Counted from the stretch's first letter, positions 27,678 to 37,975 are shown. The stretch: 64,000 nucleotides of DNA from Pantoea septica (GCF_002095575.1 NZ_MLJJ01000012.1:1-64000); one strand, 5' to 3'. Numbers and translations: made by a program. Notes: generated from the sequence alone by a model not told the origin.

Positions 27678-30275
27678 TTACTTTTTCGCTTCCTGCCACT
27701 TGCCGTCGATGTAAAACGCCGACCAGCCCGTCGCTTTGCCCTCTTTTTCGGAGGCGACATACTGCTGTTTGGTTTTACGGCTAAAGCGCACCATCGTCTT
27801 GTTGCCGTCAGCATCTGTCGCCGGTGCCTCAGCCAGGTAGCGCAGCTTTTCCGGCAGACGATCTTTAAAGCGCTGCAGCTCTTCCACTAACGGCGCGCGG
27901 GTTTCACGCGATTTCGGGAAGGTGTTAGCCGCGAGGAACACGCCTGCCGCCCCGTCGCGCAGCACGAAATAGGCGTCCGATTTCTCGCACGGCAGTTCAG
28001 GCAGCGGCACCGGATCTTCTTTCGGCGGCGCAACCTCGCCGTTACGCAGGATTTTACGCGTGTTTTTACAGTCGTCGTTGGTGCAGGCCATATACTTGCC
28101 GAAACGCCCCATTTTCAGGTGCATTTCCGAACCGCATTTCTCGCACTCCACTACCGGACCGTCGTAGCCCTTGATGCGGAATTCGCCCTGCTCGATTTCG
28201 TAACCGTCGCACTCTGGGTTATTGCCGCAGACGTGCAGCTTGCGCTGCGGATCGATCAGATAGCTGTCCATCGCCGTGCCGCACTTCTGGCAGCGGCGAC
28301 GGGCGCGCAACGCGTTGGTTTCAGCGTCGTCGCCTTCCAGCACGTTCAGCACTTCGTTTTCCGGGATCAGGTTGATGGTCTGCTTGCAGCGCTCTTTCGG
28401 CGGCAGGGCATAGCCCGAACAGCCCAGGAAGACGCCGGTGCTGGCGGTGCGGATGCCCATCTTGCGTCCGCAGGTCGGACAGTCAATAGAGGTGAGCACC
28501 ATCGGGTTCGGCTGCATGCCGCCTTCTTCCGGATCTTTCTCCGCCTTGTCCAGCTGCTGAGTAAAGTCGCTGAAGAAGTTATCCAGTACGCCTTTCCATT
28601 CCGCCTCGTTATTGGCGACGCGGTCAAGGCTGTCTTCCATGGTGGCGGTAAAGTCGTAGTTCATCAGGTCGCGGAAGTTCTCTTCCAGCCGATCGGTGAC
28701 AATCTCGCCCATCTTCTCGGCATAGAAACGGCGGTTCTCCACGCGTACGTAGCCGCGATCCTGAATGGTCGAGATAATGGCGGCGTAGGTGGACGGACGG
28801 CCGATGCCGCGCTTCTCCAGCTCGCGCACCAGCGAGGCTTCGCTGAAGCGCGCGGGCGGCTTGGTGAAGTGCTGGCTTGGCGTCAGCTGCTGCAGATCGA
28901 GCGTTTCGCCTTTGGCGACGTGCGGCAGCGTACGGTCTTCGTCGTTTTTACGCAGCGCAGGCATCACGCGCGTCCAGCCGTCGAAGCGCAGCGTGCGCCC
29001 TTTCGCCTTCAGCTTAAAGCCGGCGGCGGCGACGGTGAGCGTGGTGGAGTCGTACTGCGCCGGCATCATCTGACAGGCGACGAACTGACGCCAGATCAGC
29101 TGGTAGAGCTTCTGAGCGTCCGCTTCCATATCCTTGAGCTTCTCCGCCACGACGTTGACGTCGGAGGGACGGATCGCCTCATGCGCTTCCTGGGAATTCT
29201 CTTTGCTGGCGTAGGTGTTCGCCGTCTCTGGCAGATACTTTTTGCCGAAGTTTTCGTCGATGTAGCCGCGCGCCATCGCCAGCGCATCCTGACTCAGGTT
29301 GGTGGAGTCGGTACGCATGTAGGTAATGTGGCCCGCTTCATACAGGCGCTGCGCCATCATCATGGTTTTCTTGACGCCGAAGCCGAGCCGCGTACTCGCC
29401 GCCTGCTGCAGCGTCGAGGTGATAAAGGGCGCGCCGGGCTTGCTGCTGGTCGGTTTATCTTCGCGATCCACCACTTCATAGCGGGCGTTTTCCAGCAGCG
29501 CGACGGCGGCCTGGGTCTGCTCGCCGTTAACCGGACGGAACGGGCTGTCGTTCTGGTGGGTGACCGACATCGCCAGCAGGTCGCCTTTCGCGGTATGCAG
29601 ATCGGCGTTCAGTTCCCAGTACTCTTCCGGCACGAACGCTTTGATTTCCCGCTCGCGCTCAACGACCAGACGCACCGCCACAGACTGTACGCGACCGGCA
29701 GAAAGGCCGCGCGCAATTTTTTTCCACAGCAGCGGCGAAACCATATAACCGACGACGCGGTCCATAAAGCGACGCGCCTGCTGGGCGTTGACGCGGTCGA
29801 TATTTAGTTCGCCCGGCGTTTCAAACGCCTGACGAATCGCATTTTTGGTGATTTCGTTGAACACGACGCGGCTGAAGCGCTTGTCGTCGCCGCCGATGAC
29901 TTCCCGCAGGTGCCAGGCGATGGCTTCCCCTTCGCGGTCAAGGTCGGTTGCGAGATAAATGTGGTCAGCGTTTTGCGCCAGCGCTTTCAGTTCGGAGACG
30001 ACTTTTTCCTTGCCGGGCAGGATCTGATAATCCGCTTTCCAGCCGTGATAGGGATCGACGCCCATGCGACTGACCAGCGCGGCCTTTTCATCTTTTTTAA
30101 CTTTTTTCGCTTTTTTGTCGCCGGCCCCGTCAGCACTCTTTTTCGCGGTTGAACCACTGGTCGGCAAATCACGGATATGACCGACGCTGGATTTCACCAC
30201 GTAGTCACTACCGAGGTATTTATTGATTGTTTTGGCCTTTGCCGGGGACTCAACGATGACGAGTGCTTTACCCAT
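27678..30275 (-). CDS. topA: DNA topoisomerase I
   Basis: 865 residues, same length as E. coli TopA. TOPRIM ([34 protein letters not shown]), active-site Tyr in [13 protein letters not shown], and three C-terminal four-Cys zinc motifs (CPTCGRKMG..., CQKCGTAMD..., CEKCGSEMH...), followed by two ribbon domains. It relaxes negative supercoils. Monocistronic; divergent from yciN with cysB downstream, as in E. coli. Confidence 0.97.
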   Translation of the reverse strand: MGKALVIVESPAKAKTINKYLGSDYVVKSSVGHIRDLPTSGSTAKKSADGAGDKKAKKVKKDEKAALVSRMGVDPYHGWKADYQILPGKEKVVSELKALAQNADHIYLATDLDREGEAIAWHLREVIGGDDKRFSRVVFNEITKNAIRQAFETPGELNIDRVNAQQARRFMDRVVGYMVSPLLWKKIARGLSAGRVQSVAVRLVVEREREIKAFVPEEYWELNADLHTAKGDLLAMSVTHQNDSPFRPVNGEQTQAAVALLENARYEVVDREDKPTSSKPGAPFITSTLQQAASTRLGFGVKKTMMMAQRLYEAGHITYMRTDSTNLSQDALAMARGYIDENFGKKYLPETANTYASKENSQEAHEAIRPSDVNVVAEKLKDMEADAQKLYQLIWRQFVACQMMPAQYDSTTLTVAAAGFKLKAKGRTLRFDGWTRVMPALRKNDEDRTLPHVAKGETLDLQQLTPSQHFTKPPARFSEASLVRELEKRGIGRPSTYAAIISTIQDRGYVRVENRRFYAEKMGEIVTDRLEENFRDLMNYDFTATMEDSLDRVANNEAEWKGVLDNFFSDFTQQLDKAEKDPEEGGMQPNPMVLTSIDCPTCGRKMGIRTASTGVFLGCSGYALPPKERCKQTINLIPENEVLNVLEGDDAETNALRARRRCQKCGTAMDSYLIDPQRKLHVCGNNPECDGYEIEQGEFRIKGYDGPVVECEKCGSEMHLKMGRFGKYMACTNDDCKNTRKILRNGEVAPPKEDPVPLPELPCEKSDAYFVLRDGAAGVFLAANTFPKSRETRAPLVEELQRFKDRLPEKLRYLAEAPATDADGNKTMVRFSRKTKQQYVASEKEGKATGWSAFYIDGKWQEAKK

Positions 30276-30646
30276 ATGTACCTTTACCTAATGAAAACGT
30301 CCTGATAAACGGGAGAGGATTTGATGCCCAGAAACCCAGTGGGTTCAATATTGTTGCGCCTTTTTTGCTTTTCAAGGCTGCGGGGTCAATCTCGGGCCAG
30401 CTGGCATATGTTTATGCAAGGGTATGAATAAGAGCGACTTTTTCATCTGACACAATCACACTTCCCGGTGTGATCTCCCTGAAATCTGAATCGCCCACAC
30501 TCTACCTGATAAAATTCGTTACGCAACTTAATTAGCACTCAGTTGAATTTTGCGCCAGATTTTCACGCGTTTTGCTGATTTGCCGCGCAGCGCTTTTGGC
30601 ACGTAATATAGAAAGGATTTTGTGCATGTCAAAAAGGCGATATTCA
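30276..30646. other. divergent topA/yciN promoter region
   Basis: 370 bp without a gene. E. coli topA has several promoters here. A perfect ATCACAC-N6-GTGTGAT palindrome lies at 30455-30474; it is inside-out relative to a Crp site. Individual promoters could not be assigned. Confidence 0.4.
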
Positions 30647-30895
30647 ATGCAGAAAAATACCCAACCCATTTCACGCCAGGCGCTACTGGAAAAAGCCAAT
30701 TCGCTTATTCGCGAACATGACGATTATTTTGCCGGTCTGGAAGCTGACGAGGTGATTCAGCAGGGCGACGTGCTGGTATTTCGCGGCCCCTTTTTTCTTG
30801 ATGACGAAGGGCTGCCGACGGCGAAAACCACGGCGGTGTTCAACGTCTTTAAATATCTGGCGCTGACGCTCTCGTCGCGCTATCACCTGGCATAA
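30647..30895 (+). CDS. yciN: conserved protein YciN
   Basis: 82 residues from [20 protein letters not shown], aligned with E. coli YciN (83 aa, MNKETQPI...). The conserved core is [19 protein letters not shown]. An upstream ATG at 30626 with AAAGGA could add seven residues. Function unknown; small cytoplasmic protein. Confidence 0.9.
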   Translation: MQKNTQPISRQALLEKANSLIREHDDYFAGLEADEVIQQGDVLVFRGPFFLDDEGLPTAKTTAVFNVFKYLALTLSSRYHLA

Positions 30896-30897
30896 AG

Positions 30898-30923
30898 AAC
30901 CCGGCGTCAGCCGGGTTTGTTTG
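30898..30923 (+). terminator. yciN terminator
   Basis: AACCCGGC-GTCA-GCCGGGTT is a perfect 8-bp stem followed by TGTTT; 2 bp after the yciN stop. Confidence 0.75.
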
Positions 30924-30932
30924 CGGACGGCT

Positions 30933-30971
30933 GCTGCGAGCGAACGCCCCGCCTGGGCATTCGCTCGCAGC
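30933..30971. repeat. 17-bp inverted repeat between convergent yciN and sohB
   Basis: Arms 30933-30949 and 30955-30971 (GCTGCGAGCGAA...TTCGCTCGCAGC) pair at 16 of 17 positions with a 5-nt loop. Located 11 bp from the sohB stop; it may cap the sohB mRNA. Confidence 0.6.
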
Positions 30972-30982
30972 CTGACGGGCCG

Positions 30983-32032
30983 TTAAAGCAGCGGCTTCTC
31001 GCCGCGCTGCCACCACTTCATCAGCAGGCGTTCCGCTACCGAGCCGGCGCTGTGGGTGACACGGTCGAGCATTTTGCGGCGACGCGCATAGTGCACGCCC
31101 AGCACGTTGAAGAGTTCCATCTGGCTGATGATCAGCTCGTCGCTGGTGCTGATATCGTCGATAAGATTCAACGCCAGCGCCTGGCGGCCATACCAGTGTT
31201 CGCCCGTCGCGACTTTGTCGATATCCAGCGACGGACGCATCTGATGCACAAACTCTTTAAACAGCAGGTGCGTTTCGTTGAGATCTTCCTGAAACTTCTC
31301 GCGGCCCTCGTTGGTATTCTCGCCAAACAGCGTCAGAGTGCGTTTGTACTGCCCGGCGGTATGCAGTTCGACATCGATATCGTTGCGCTTGAGCAGACGG
31401 TTAAAGTTCGGGATCTGCGCCACCACGCCAATGGAGCCGAGGATGGCGAAAGGGGCCGCCACGATGCGATCCGCCACGCAGGCCATCATGTAGCCGCCGC
31501 TGGCGGCCACTTTATCCACCGCCGCCGTCAGGCGCAGCCCGCGATCGCGCAGGCGCTGCAGCTGCGACGCCGCCAGGCCGTAGCCGTGCACCACCCCGCC
31601 CGGGCTCTCCAGCCGCAGCAATACCTCGTCGCCCTTCTCCGCCACCGCCAGCACGGCGGAAACCTCTTCACGCAGCGCCGTGACTTCGCCGGCGTCCATG
31701 CTGCCCTTGAAATCGATCACGTAGAGCGTTGGCTTCTGGCTCTCGACGACGCCCTGCTTCGCGGCGCGTTTCTCCGCCTTCGCCTTCTGCTTTTCCGCTT
31801 TTTTATGCTGCTTTAGCCACACTTTCTGCACCTGCGGCTTCATTTTAGCCAGCTGCAGATCGTCCTTCATTTGCTGATAGTCGTCGCCCAGATGCGTCAG
31901 CCGCAGTTGTCCGGCCGCCTGGCCGCGCTTGCGCAGCGCCGCGTTAACGATAATCGCCACGACGGCGGCGACCGCGATGACCACCGTCACCGCTTTAGCG
32001 AGAAATAATCCATAGTTGGAGAGTAAATCCAT
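30983..32032 (-). CDS. sohB: SohB-type inner-membrane signal-peptide-peptidase-like protease
   Basis: 349 residues (E. coli SohB 349). N-terminal membrane span (LFLAKAVTVVIAVAAVVAIIV), a charged Lys/Ala-rich linker, then an S49 peptidase domain with nucleophile Ser in VAASGGYMMAC and Lys region IGSIGVVAQIPN. Suspected periplasmic-facing protease able to replace DegP when overexpressed. Gene order with yciK divergent as in E. coli. Confidence 0.95.
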   Translation of the reverse strand: MDLLSNYGLFLAKAVTVVIAVAAVVAIIVNAALRKRGQAAGQLRLTHLGDDYQQMKDDLQLAKMKPQVQKVWLKQHKKAEKQKAKAEKRAAKQGVVESQKPTLYVIDFKGSMDAGEVTALREEVSAVLAVAEKGDEVLLRLESPGGVVHGYGLAASQLQRLRDRGLRLTAAVDKVAASGGYMMACVADRIVAAPFAILGSIGVVAQIPNFNRLLKRNDIDVELHTAGQYKRTLTLFGENTNEGREKFQEDLNETHLLFKEFVHQMRPSLDIDKVATGEHWYGRQALALNLIDDISTSDELIISQMELFNVLGVHYARRRKMLDRVTHSAGSVAERLLMKWWQRGEKPLL

Positions 32033-32206
32033 TCTGCCGCCTTATTAAACAGAGAATTAGCACCGATCGGAGAGTTTACCGGGTTTAGCGCCTCACGTCG
32101 CCTGAAATGCCAGCGGCCGGCACAGAAAGCGCCTGCGGATGATTGCACCCTCCAGAGAATTGAGGCATAAAGCCCAAAACCCGTTTACGCGCTCAAGGAA
32201 AACGTC

Positions 32207-32968
32207 GTGCACTATCAACCGAAAAACGACCTGCTGCAAAACCGCATCATTCTCGTCACCGGCGCCTCCGACGGCATTGGCCGCGAAGCCGCCATCACCT
32301 ATGCGCGCTACGGCGCGGAAGTTATCCTGCTCGGCCGCAACCTGCCGCGGCTGGAACAAACACAGCAGGCGATCGCTCAGCTCGGCCTGCGCCCGGCGCA
32401 CTGCCTGGTGTTCGATCTGGCGCAGGCGACGCCGGCATCCTGTCAGCAGCTGGCCGACCAGCTGGCGCAGCAGTTTCCGCGCCTGGACGGCGTGCTGCAC
32501 AACGCCGGCATTCTGGGGGAGATCGTGCCGCTCGCCGAGCTGGATCCGCAGATCTGGCAGCAGGTAATGAAGATTAACCTCGACGCCACCTTTTTCCTGA
32601 CCCAGGCGTTGCTGCCGCTGCTGCTGAAATCAAGCGCCGGCTCGCTGGTCTTCACCACCTCCAGCGTGGGCCGTACCGGCCGCGCCGGCTGGGGCGCCTA
32701 TGCGGTGTCGAAGTTCGCCACCGAAGGCATGATGCAGGTGCTGGCGGATGAATATAAGAACCAGTCGCTGCGGGTCAACTGTATCAATCCTGGCGGCACG
32801 CGCACCAAAATGCGCGCCTCTGCCTTCCCGCAGGAAGATGCTGACAAGCTGAAAACGCCGGCCGATCTAATGCCGCTCTACCTTTATGTCATGGGCGACG
32901 ACAGCCGCCGTAAAACCGGCATCAGTTTTGATGCGCAGCCCGGCCGTAAACCCGGAGCGGCAGAGTAA
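32207..32968 (+). CDS. yciK: short-chain dehydrogenase YciK
   Basis: 253 residues; GTG start (32207) with AAGGAAAA upstream gives MHYQPKNDLLQ, the E. coli N-terminus. Rossmann motif TGASDGIGREAA, NAG motif HNAGILGE, catalytic Ser/Tyr/Lys (TTSSVGR, GAYAVSKFATEG). Likely NAD(P)-dependent oxidoreductase of unknown substrate. Its stop overlaps the next ATG by one base (TAATG), coupling it to btuR. Confidence 0.95.
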   Translation: MHYQPKNDLLQNRIILVTGASDGIGREAAITYARYGAEVILLGRNLPRLEQTQQAIAQLGLRPAHCLVFDLAQATPASCQQLADQLAQQFPRLDGVLHNAGILGEIVPLAELDPQIWQQVMKINLDATFFLTQALLPLLLKSSAGSLVFTTSSVGRTGRAGWGAYAVSKFATEGMMQVLADEYKNQSLRVNCINPGGTRTKMRASAFPQEDADKLKTPADLMPLYLYVMGDDSRRKTGISFDAQPGRKPGAAE

Positions 32969-33558
32969 TGGGCGACGATCGCCACCAGCAGCGGCAGCAG
33001 CGGCTGAAAGAGCAGGTTGACGCGCGTATCGCTGCCGCGACGGAAACGCGCGGCATCATGATGGTCTTTACCGGCAACGGCAAAGGCAAAACCACCGCCG
33101 CTTTCGGCACCGCGCTGCGCGCCGTAGGGCACGGCAAAAAGGTGGGCGTTATCCAGTTTATCAAGGGTGAATGGCCCAACGGCGAGCGCAATCTGCTGGC
33201 GCAGCACGGCGTGGAGTTTCAGGTGATGTCCACCGGCTTTACCTGGGAGACGCAAAACCGCGCGACCGATACCGCCGCCTGTCAGTCGGTGTGGCAGCAT
33301 GCCATGCGCATGCTGGCGGACGATACCCTGGATCTGGTGCTGCTCGACGAGATTACCTATATGGTGAGCATGGATTATCTGTCGCTGGACGATCTGGAAC
33401 GCGCGCTGGCGGCGCGTCCGGCGCATCAGAGCGTAATCCTGACCGGGCGCGGCTGCCATCGCGCGCTCATCGAGCGCGCGGACACCGTGACCGAAATGCG
33501 GCCCGTGAAGCACGCCTTCGACGCCGGGATCCAGGCGCAGCAAGGCATCGACTGGTAG
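32968..33558 (+). CDS. btuR: Cob(I)yrinic acid a,c-diamide adenosyltransferase
   Basis: 196 residues, same as E. coli BtuR/CobA. P-loop FTGNGKGKTTAAFGTALR (an unusual CobA-type Walker A), VIQFIKGEWPNGE, DEITYM and ILTGRGCHRALIERADTVTEM. It adenosylates corrinoids, so the cell can convert or salvage vitamin B12. Translationally coupled to yciK. Confidence 0.96.
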   Translation: MGDDRHQQRQQRLKEQVDARIAAATETRGIMMVFTGNGKGKTTAAFGTALRAVGHGKKVGVIQFIKGEWPNGERNLLAQHGVEFQVMSTGFTWETQNRATDTAACQSVWQHAMRMLADDTLDLVLLDEITYMVSMDYLSLDDLERALAARPAHQSVILTGRGCHRALIERADTVTEMRPVKHAFDAGIQAQQGIDW

Positions 33559-33564
33559 CCAAAA

Positions 33565-33590
33565 AAAACGCAGCCCGTGAGCTGCGTTTT
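33565..33590. terminator. bidirectional terminator between btuR and rluB
   Basis: AAAACGCAGC and GCTGCGTTTT pair perfectly around 6 nt, with extra A and T runs outside, so it can end both convergent transcripts. Confidence 0.9.
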
Positions 33591-33593
33591 TTA

Positions 33594-34475
33594 TTAGCCG
33601 CGTTTGCCGCCGCCGTTGCTGCTGCGTCGACCGCTGCCGCTCACCTGCGTGTGGCGCTTAACCGCGCGACGAATTTGATTCGCCTTGGTGCGGCGGCGAT
33701 CTTTTTCTACCGCCAGCTTGGTGACCGTCTCGTCATCCATGCCCACCAGCGAGCGCAGATAGTTCACCGCCGTCAGATCCATCTCCATCCAGCCGCCGCG
33801 CGGCAAGCCTTTCGGCAGCGTGATATCGCCGTAGCGCACGCGCATCAGGCGACTGACCTGCACGCCAACCGCTTCCCACAGGCGGCGCACTTCGCGGTTG
33901 CGTCCTTCGGTCAGGGTGACGTTATACCATTGGTTGACCCCTTCGCCGCCGGCGAAGCGCAGCGTTTTAAAGGCCGCCGGGCCATCCTCCAGCTGCACCC
34001 CTTTGCTCAGCTGACGAATTTTATCATCGTCGACCTGACCAAATACGCGCACGGCATATTCGCGCTCGACTTCGCGGCTCGGATGCATCAAACGGTTCGC
34101 CAGCTCGCCGTCGGTCGTGAACAGCATCAGTCCGCAGGTATTGACGTCAAGACGTCCCACCGCAATCCAGCGGGAGCCGCGCAGACGCGGCAGGCGATCG
34201 AACACCGTTGGACGGCCTTCCGGGTCGCTGCGGGTGCAGAGTTCGCCTTCAGGCTTATAGTAGGCCAGCACGCGGCAGACTTCCGTCGCCGACTCGGCGA
34301 TAGAAACCAGATGGCCGTCGATGCGGATTTTCAGGGATTTGTCATTTTCAATGCGGTCGCCCAGGGTGGCGAGTTTGCCGTCGATACTGACGCGACCGGC
34401 GGCGATTTTTGCTTCGATTTCACGACGGGAACCGTGGCCTGCACGTGCCAGGACTTTCTGTAACTTTTCGCTCAT
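33594..34475 (-). CDS. rluB: 23S rRNA pseudouridine(2605) synthase
   Basis: 293 residues from [21 protein letters not shown] (34475). S4 RNA-binding domain (1-60), then the RsuA/RluB catalytic domain with the active Asp in [19 protein letters not shown]. Arg/Lys/Gly-rich disordered tail ([15 protein letters not shown]...NGGGKRG), normal for RluB. Modifies U2605 in 23S rRNA. Confidence 0.96.
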   Translation of the reverse strand: MSEKLQKVLARAGHGSRREIEAKIAAGRVSIDGKLATLGDRIENDKSLKIRIDGHLVSIAESATEVCRVLAYYKPEGELCTRSDPEGRPTVFDRLPRLRGSRWIAVGRLDVNTCGLMLFTTDGELANRLMHPSREVEREYAVRVFGQVDDDKIRQLSKGVQLEDGPAAFKTLRFAGGEGVNQWYNVTLTEGRNREVRRLWEAVGVQVSRLMRVRYGDITLPKGLPRGGWMEMDLTAVNYLRSLVGMDDETVTKLAVEKDRRRTKANQIRRAVKRHTQVSGSGRRSSNGGGKRG

Positions 34476-34700
34476 AGCGGCCTCACTGTCGCCTTCCCAG
34501 GCGTCATTTGGGTTAAAATTCTTTAAAATCAATAACTTAAGTTATGGCATTCCGCTTATTATACCTTTTATTTACGGCTTTGTAACCTGCTTAATCAGGA
34601 TAGCTGGCGTGACTCTTATTTAACAACTGTGATCATCTTCGCAACAGATCTCCATGTAGACTTGTATGGTAGCCCAACCTCTGACATAAGGGTTACTGCT

Positions 34701-36050
34701 ATGACTTCTCTCTTTTCCCCGACCGCGCGCGCGAGCGCCGCAGGCGCCGACAACAAGAGCGTGATTCGCCGGGTCGCCAGCGCATCCGCCATCGGCACTG
34801 CCGCGGAATATTATGATTTTTTCGCCTACGGCACCGCTGCGGTGCTGTTCTTCGGCCACCTCTTCTTTCCCAGCGATAATCCCCTGGTCAGTACCCTGGC
34901 CGCCTTCGCCACCTACGCCGTCGGCTTTCTGGCGCGGCCGGTCGGCGGGATTATCTTCGGCCATATCGGCGATAAGGTGGGCCGTAAAAAAGCGCTGGTG
35001 GTCACCATTCTCATCGTCGGCCTGGGCACTTTTTGCATCGGCCTGCTGCCGACCTACGCCACCATCGGCATATGGGCGCCGATATCCCTTATCCTTATCC
35101 GTCTGCTGCAGGGTTTCGGCGTCGGCGGCGAGCAGGCTGGCGCGGTGCTAATGACCGCGGAGTATGCGCAGCCCGCGCGGCGCGGCTACTTCGCCAGCTG
35201 GGTGCAGATTGGCGCGCCGACCGGCTTTCTGCTGCCGCTGGCGTTGTTCGCCGTCCTGAACGCCTTGCTGACGGCGGATCAGATGATGAGCTGGGGCTGG
35301 CGCGTGCCCTTTCTGCTGAGCGCGCTGCTGGTGATCGTCGGGCTGTTTATCCGCCTGCGTATTGACGAGTCGCCGGTGTTCGCCGAGATACGCGCCACGA
35401 AAGCGGCAGAGTCGCGGCCGCTCAAAGAGGTGATCCAGGCTTATCCGGGGCTGGTGTTGAACGGGGTGGCCGCAAAGCTGATCGAAGCCTGCGCCTTCGC
35501 GCTGTTTACGGTGATCATTCTGGCATGGGGCAAAGCGAACCAGCTCGACAACAATATTCTGATGGAGAGCATGATTGTGGCGGTGATACTGGAAATTTTC
35601 GCCATTCCGCTGATGGGCGCGCTTTCCGATCGTATCGGGCGCAAACCGGTTTATCTGCTGGGCGCGCTGCTGATCGTGCTGGCAATCGTGCCCTTTTTCC
35701 TCGCCCTGCAGCAAAACAGCTACTGGCTGACGCAGATCGCCATGATCGTGGCGCTGACGCTGGGCCACAGCATGTGTTACGCGCCGCAGGCGTCGTGGTT
35801 CCCCGAGCTGTTTCCTACCCATATCCGCTGCAGCGGCATCGCGGTGATCTGGCAAATCGGCTCATTGATCGGCAGCGGCATTCTCGGCCTGGCCGCGGTT
35901 AAAATCCTGCAGGTCACGGACGGCCACTGGTATGGGCTGGCGCTCTATGTCGGGGTGCTGGGAGCGATCTCCCTGGTGGGTCTGGCGCGATTGCCGGAGA
36001 CCGCGCCGGGACGGCGCAAGGCGGAATATCACAGCTGGCAGCGGCGATGA
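34701..36050 (+). CDS. MHS-family (metabolite:H+ symporter) MFS transporter
   Basis: 449 residues from MTSLFSPTARASAAGADN (34701; AAGGGTT upstream), twelve membrane spans. MHS marks: SAIGTAAEYYDFFAYGTAA, GHIGDKVGRKKALV (loop 2-3 motif), LQGFGVGGEQAGAVLM and RRGYFASWVQIGAPTGF. Relatives include ShiA (shikimate), ProP and YhjE. The substrate is not shown by sequence. Not present at this locus in E. coli, where rluB and yciO are neighbours. Confidence 0.88.
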   Translation: MTSLFSPTARASAAGADNKSVIRRVASASAIGTAAEYYDFFAYGTAAVLFFGHLFFPSDNPLVSTLAAFATYAVGFLARPVGGIIFGHIGDKVGRKKALVVTILIVGLGTFCIGLLPTYATIGIWAPISLILIRLLQGFGVGGEQAGAVLMTAEYAQPARRGYFASWVQIGAPTGFLLPLALFAVLNALLTADQMMSWGWRVPFLLSALLVIVGLFIRLRIDESPVFAEIRATKAAESRPLKEVIQAYPGLVLNGVAAKLIEACAFALFTVIILAWGKANQLDNNILMESMIVAVILEIFAIPLMGALSDRIGRKPVYLLGALLIVLAIVPFFLALQQNSYWLTQIAMIVALTLGHSMCYAPQASWFPELFPTHIRCSGIAVIWQIGSLIGSGILGLAAVKILQVTDGHWYGLALYVGVLGAISLVGLARLPETAPGRRKAEYHSWQRR

Positions 36051-36670
36051 CTCGACCTGTTTCCTGGCAACTGCCCTCTTCGCGGAGGGCAATGATTAAT
36101 CTGCCGCAAACAGGCGCTTTGCGCATTTTTCTCGCCAAGCTGCTGAAGCGGAAATACTTTTACGCGCCGCCGGCTCTGATTGCTGCTGCTAATGTATCGC
36201 GGCAGCAGAGGATTCATTAGACATACGACACAATTAAAAGAACGTTAATCTTTGCGCGCATTCCTGTCGCATTTTTTCATCTGGCATTGATTGCCTCAGC
36301 AGTATATTATTCTGATAATTTCACGCAGAACGCGTTACCTGCATGCCCACCCCACTTTAAACCTGCCTTTAAAACCACAGATTGGTTTATTACCCTATTT
36401 ATTCGCATTTCTTTTTAAGATTAATCTTAATCGCTTGTCTCCATATTATTTAACGGTAGAATCAGAGCCAGAAACGCAAATAATCACTTTCGTATTATTA
36501 ATCTTATAGCGTTGCCCCAGCGAAAGTGATTAACGAGAATTTAACTTACTCTTTGCAGTTTCTCTAAAAAATAAACCGGCGCTACCGGAAATGCAGCGTT
36601 AATACGGCTCAATGATGAGTCTGAAATTGCATGTCAAAAATCTTCACCAGGGATTTTCCGACATGCCAGC
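36051..36670. other. 620-bp AT-rich region with no clear gene
   Basis: After a TGCCCTC/GAGGGCA hairpin (36071-36090) the region becomes AT-rich. The 72-codon frame at 36291-36509 has no SD, hydrophobic nonsense-like composition and I reject it. A perfect 12-bp inverted repeat lies at 36481-36532. The promoter of the lipoprotein gene at 36671 must be near the right end. Confidence 0.4.
36481..36532. repeat. perfect 12-bp inverted repeat
   Basis: TAATCACTTTCG (36481-36492) and CGAAAGTGATTA (36521-36532), 28-nt loop, upstream of the protease-like lipoprotein gene. May be an operator or a transcript end. Confidence 0.45.
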
Positions 36671-37333
36671 ATGAAGATAATCACCATGAGAAAACTGTTC
36701 TTATGGCCGGCGTTTGCTGCGCTGGCTTTGAGCGGTTGCTCTGTGGGCCATACCGAATATAGCCGTACGGCAATGCAGCACGTGGACATGAGTTTCACCG
36801 GCATTCCTACGGTTCTCGGGCTCGGCACGCTGGGCAGCAGCATTCCCATCACGCCTGAATATAGCCTGACGGCGGCGCACGTGGCGAAGTTTGCCGTGCA
36901 GCGCGTAAAGGCGTATCACCCCTATTGCGATCTGGCGATCATTTACCACAAAAATGACGCGGCCACGCTGGCGAAATTCCGCAGCGGCGCCATCGGCGAT
37001 CCGGTCAAAATGTACGGCTACAGTTTTATTTCCGCCATGCCGGTTGAATCGTCGGGCAGTAATTTAGCGCGCACTGCCATTCGCAACAGCTGGAATAAAA
37101 AACCCTGTATGGCGATGGCGTCAAATGCAGGCGTAGTGAAAGGGATGTCCGGCGGCGCGGTCTATAATGCGGATAATACGCTGGGCGGTGTGATTGTCGG
37201 TTTCAGCGATGAAATAAAAAGCAGCAGCAGCGGAAAAACCGTTTTAAAAGATGTGTCGCTCTATATTCCCTATTCCGACTTTCAAAACTGGCTGAAACAA
37301 AATATTGGTCAGACGGCGCAGAGCGGCGCCTGA
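36671..37333 (+). CDS. trypsin-like serine protease lipoprotein (putative)
   Basis: 220 residues. Signal peptide with lipobox ALSGC (Cys23). A chymotrypsin-type catalytic triad can be read: His70 in YSLTAAHVAKF, Asp87 in HPYCDLAIIY, Ser160 in KGMSGGAVYN, with correct order and typical spacing. So it is probably a lipid-anchored periplasmic protease or a protease-like sensor. ATG at 36671 chosen; ATG 36686 is possible and still gives a signal peptide. Neither has a strong SD. Absent from this E. coli locus; convergent with yciO 8 bp away. Substrate unknown. Confidence 0.7.
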   Translation: MKIITMRKLFLWPAFAALALSGCSVGHTEYSRTAMQHVDMSFTGIPTVLGLGTLGSSIPITPEYSLTAAHVAKFAVQRVKAYHPYCDLAIIYHKNDAATLAKFRSGAIGDPVKMYGYSFISAMPVESSGSNLARTAIRNSWNKKPCMAMASNAGVVKGMSGGAVYNADNTLGGVIVGFSDEIKSSSSGKTVLKDVSLYIPYSDFQNWLKQNIGQTAQSGA

Positions 37334-37341
37334 CCAGGCTG

Positions 37342-37962
37342 TTACAGGAAAGGCCGGGTATCGCCTGAACCTTCGCGCACGATCGCGGGCGCATCGCTGG
37401 TGAGATCGACAACCGTTGTCGGCTGCTGTCCCAGCGTGCCGCCGTCGATAATTAAATCGACCAGCTTGCCAATGCTGTGCTGGATCTCTTCCGGATCCGA
37501 TTCGGTGAAATCGTTGCCCGGCAGGATCAGCGAGGTCGACATCATCGGCTCGTTGAGCGCCTCCAGCAGCGCCAGCGCAATCGGATTGGACGGCACGCGC
37601 AGCCCGATGGTTTTACGCTTGTCGTTCATCAGACGACGCGGCACGATTTTGGTCGCCTTCAGAATAAAGGTATAGCTGCCCGGCGTGTTGTTTTTCAGCA
37701 GGCGAAAGGCGCTGTTATCCACCTGCGAATAGTTGGAGATTTCCGACAGATCGCGACACATCAGCGTGAAGTTGTGATTGCCGTCCAGCTGACGAATGCG
37801 GCAGATACGCTCCAGCGCGTTTTTCTCTTCCAGACGACAGCCCAGCGCGTAGCCGGAGTCGGTAGGATAGACGATCACTCCGCCCTTGTTGAGGTAGTCG
37901 ACCGCCTGCGAAACCAGGCGCGGCTGCGGATTGTCCGGGTGAATGTGAAACAGTTGACTCAT
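37342..37962 (-). CDS. yciO: Sua5/YciO/YrdC-family protein YciO
   Basis: 206 residues from MSQLFHIHPDNPQPRLVSQ, the E. coli length. YrdC-like fold: YPTDSGYALGCRL, KTIGLRVPSNPIAL, STTVVDLTSD (here PTTVVDLTSD). Binds nucleotides/RNA; a minor threonylcarbamoyl-AMP synthase activity has been reported. Downstream of rnm with a 13-bp gap, one operon. Confidence 0.95.
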   Translation of the reverse strand: MSQLFHIHPDNPQPRLVSQAVDYLNKGGVIVYPTDSGYALGCRLEEKNALERICRIRQLDGNHNFTLMCRDLSEISNYSQVDNSAFRLLKNNTPGSYTFILKATKIVPRRLMNDKRKTIGLRVPSNPIALALLEALNEPMMSTSLILPGNDFTESDPEEIQHSIGKLVDLIIDGGTLGQQPTTVVDLTSDAPAIVREGSGDTRPFL

Positions 37963-37975
37963 AAAAAACCTCGTA

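Noticed and set aside
28119..29807. 562-codon open frame antisense to topA
   Set aside because: Shadow of topA with the same artefactual composition; no ribosome-binding site or known domain.
36291..36509. 72-codon frame in the gap after the MHS transporter
   Set aside because: No Shine-Dalgarno, AT-rich random-looking composition, no recognisable feature.
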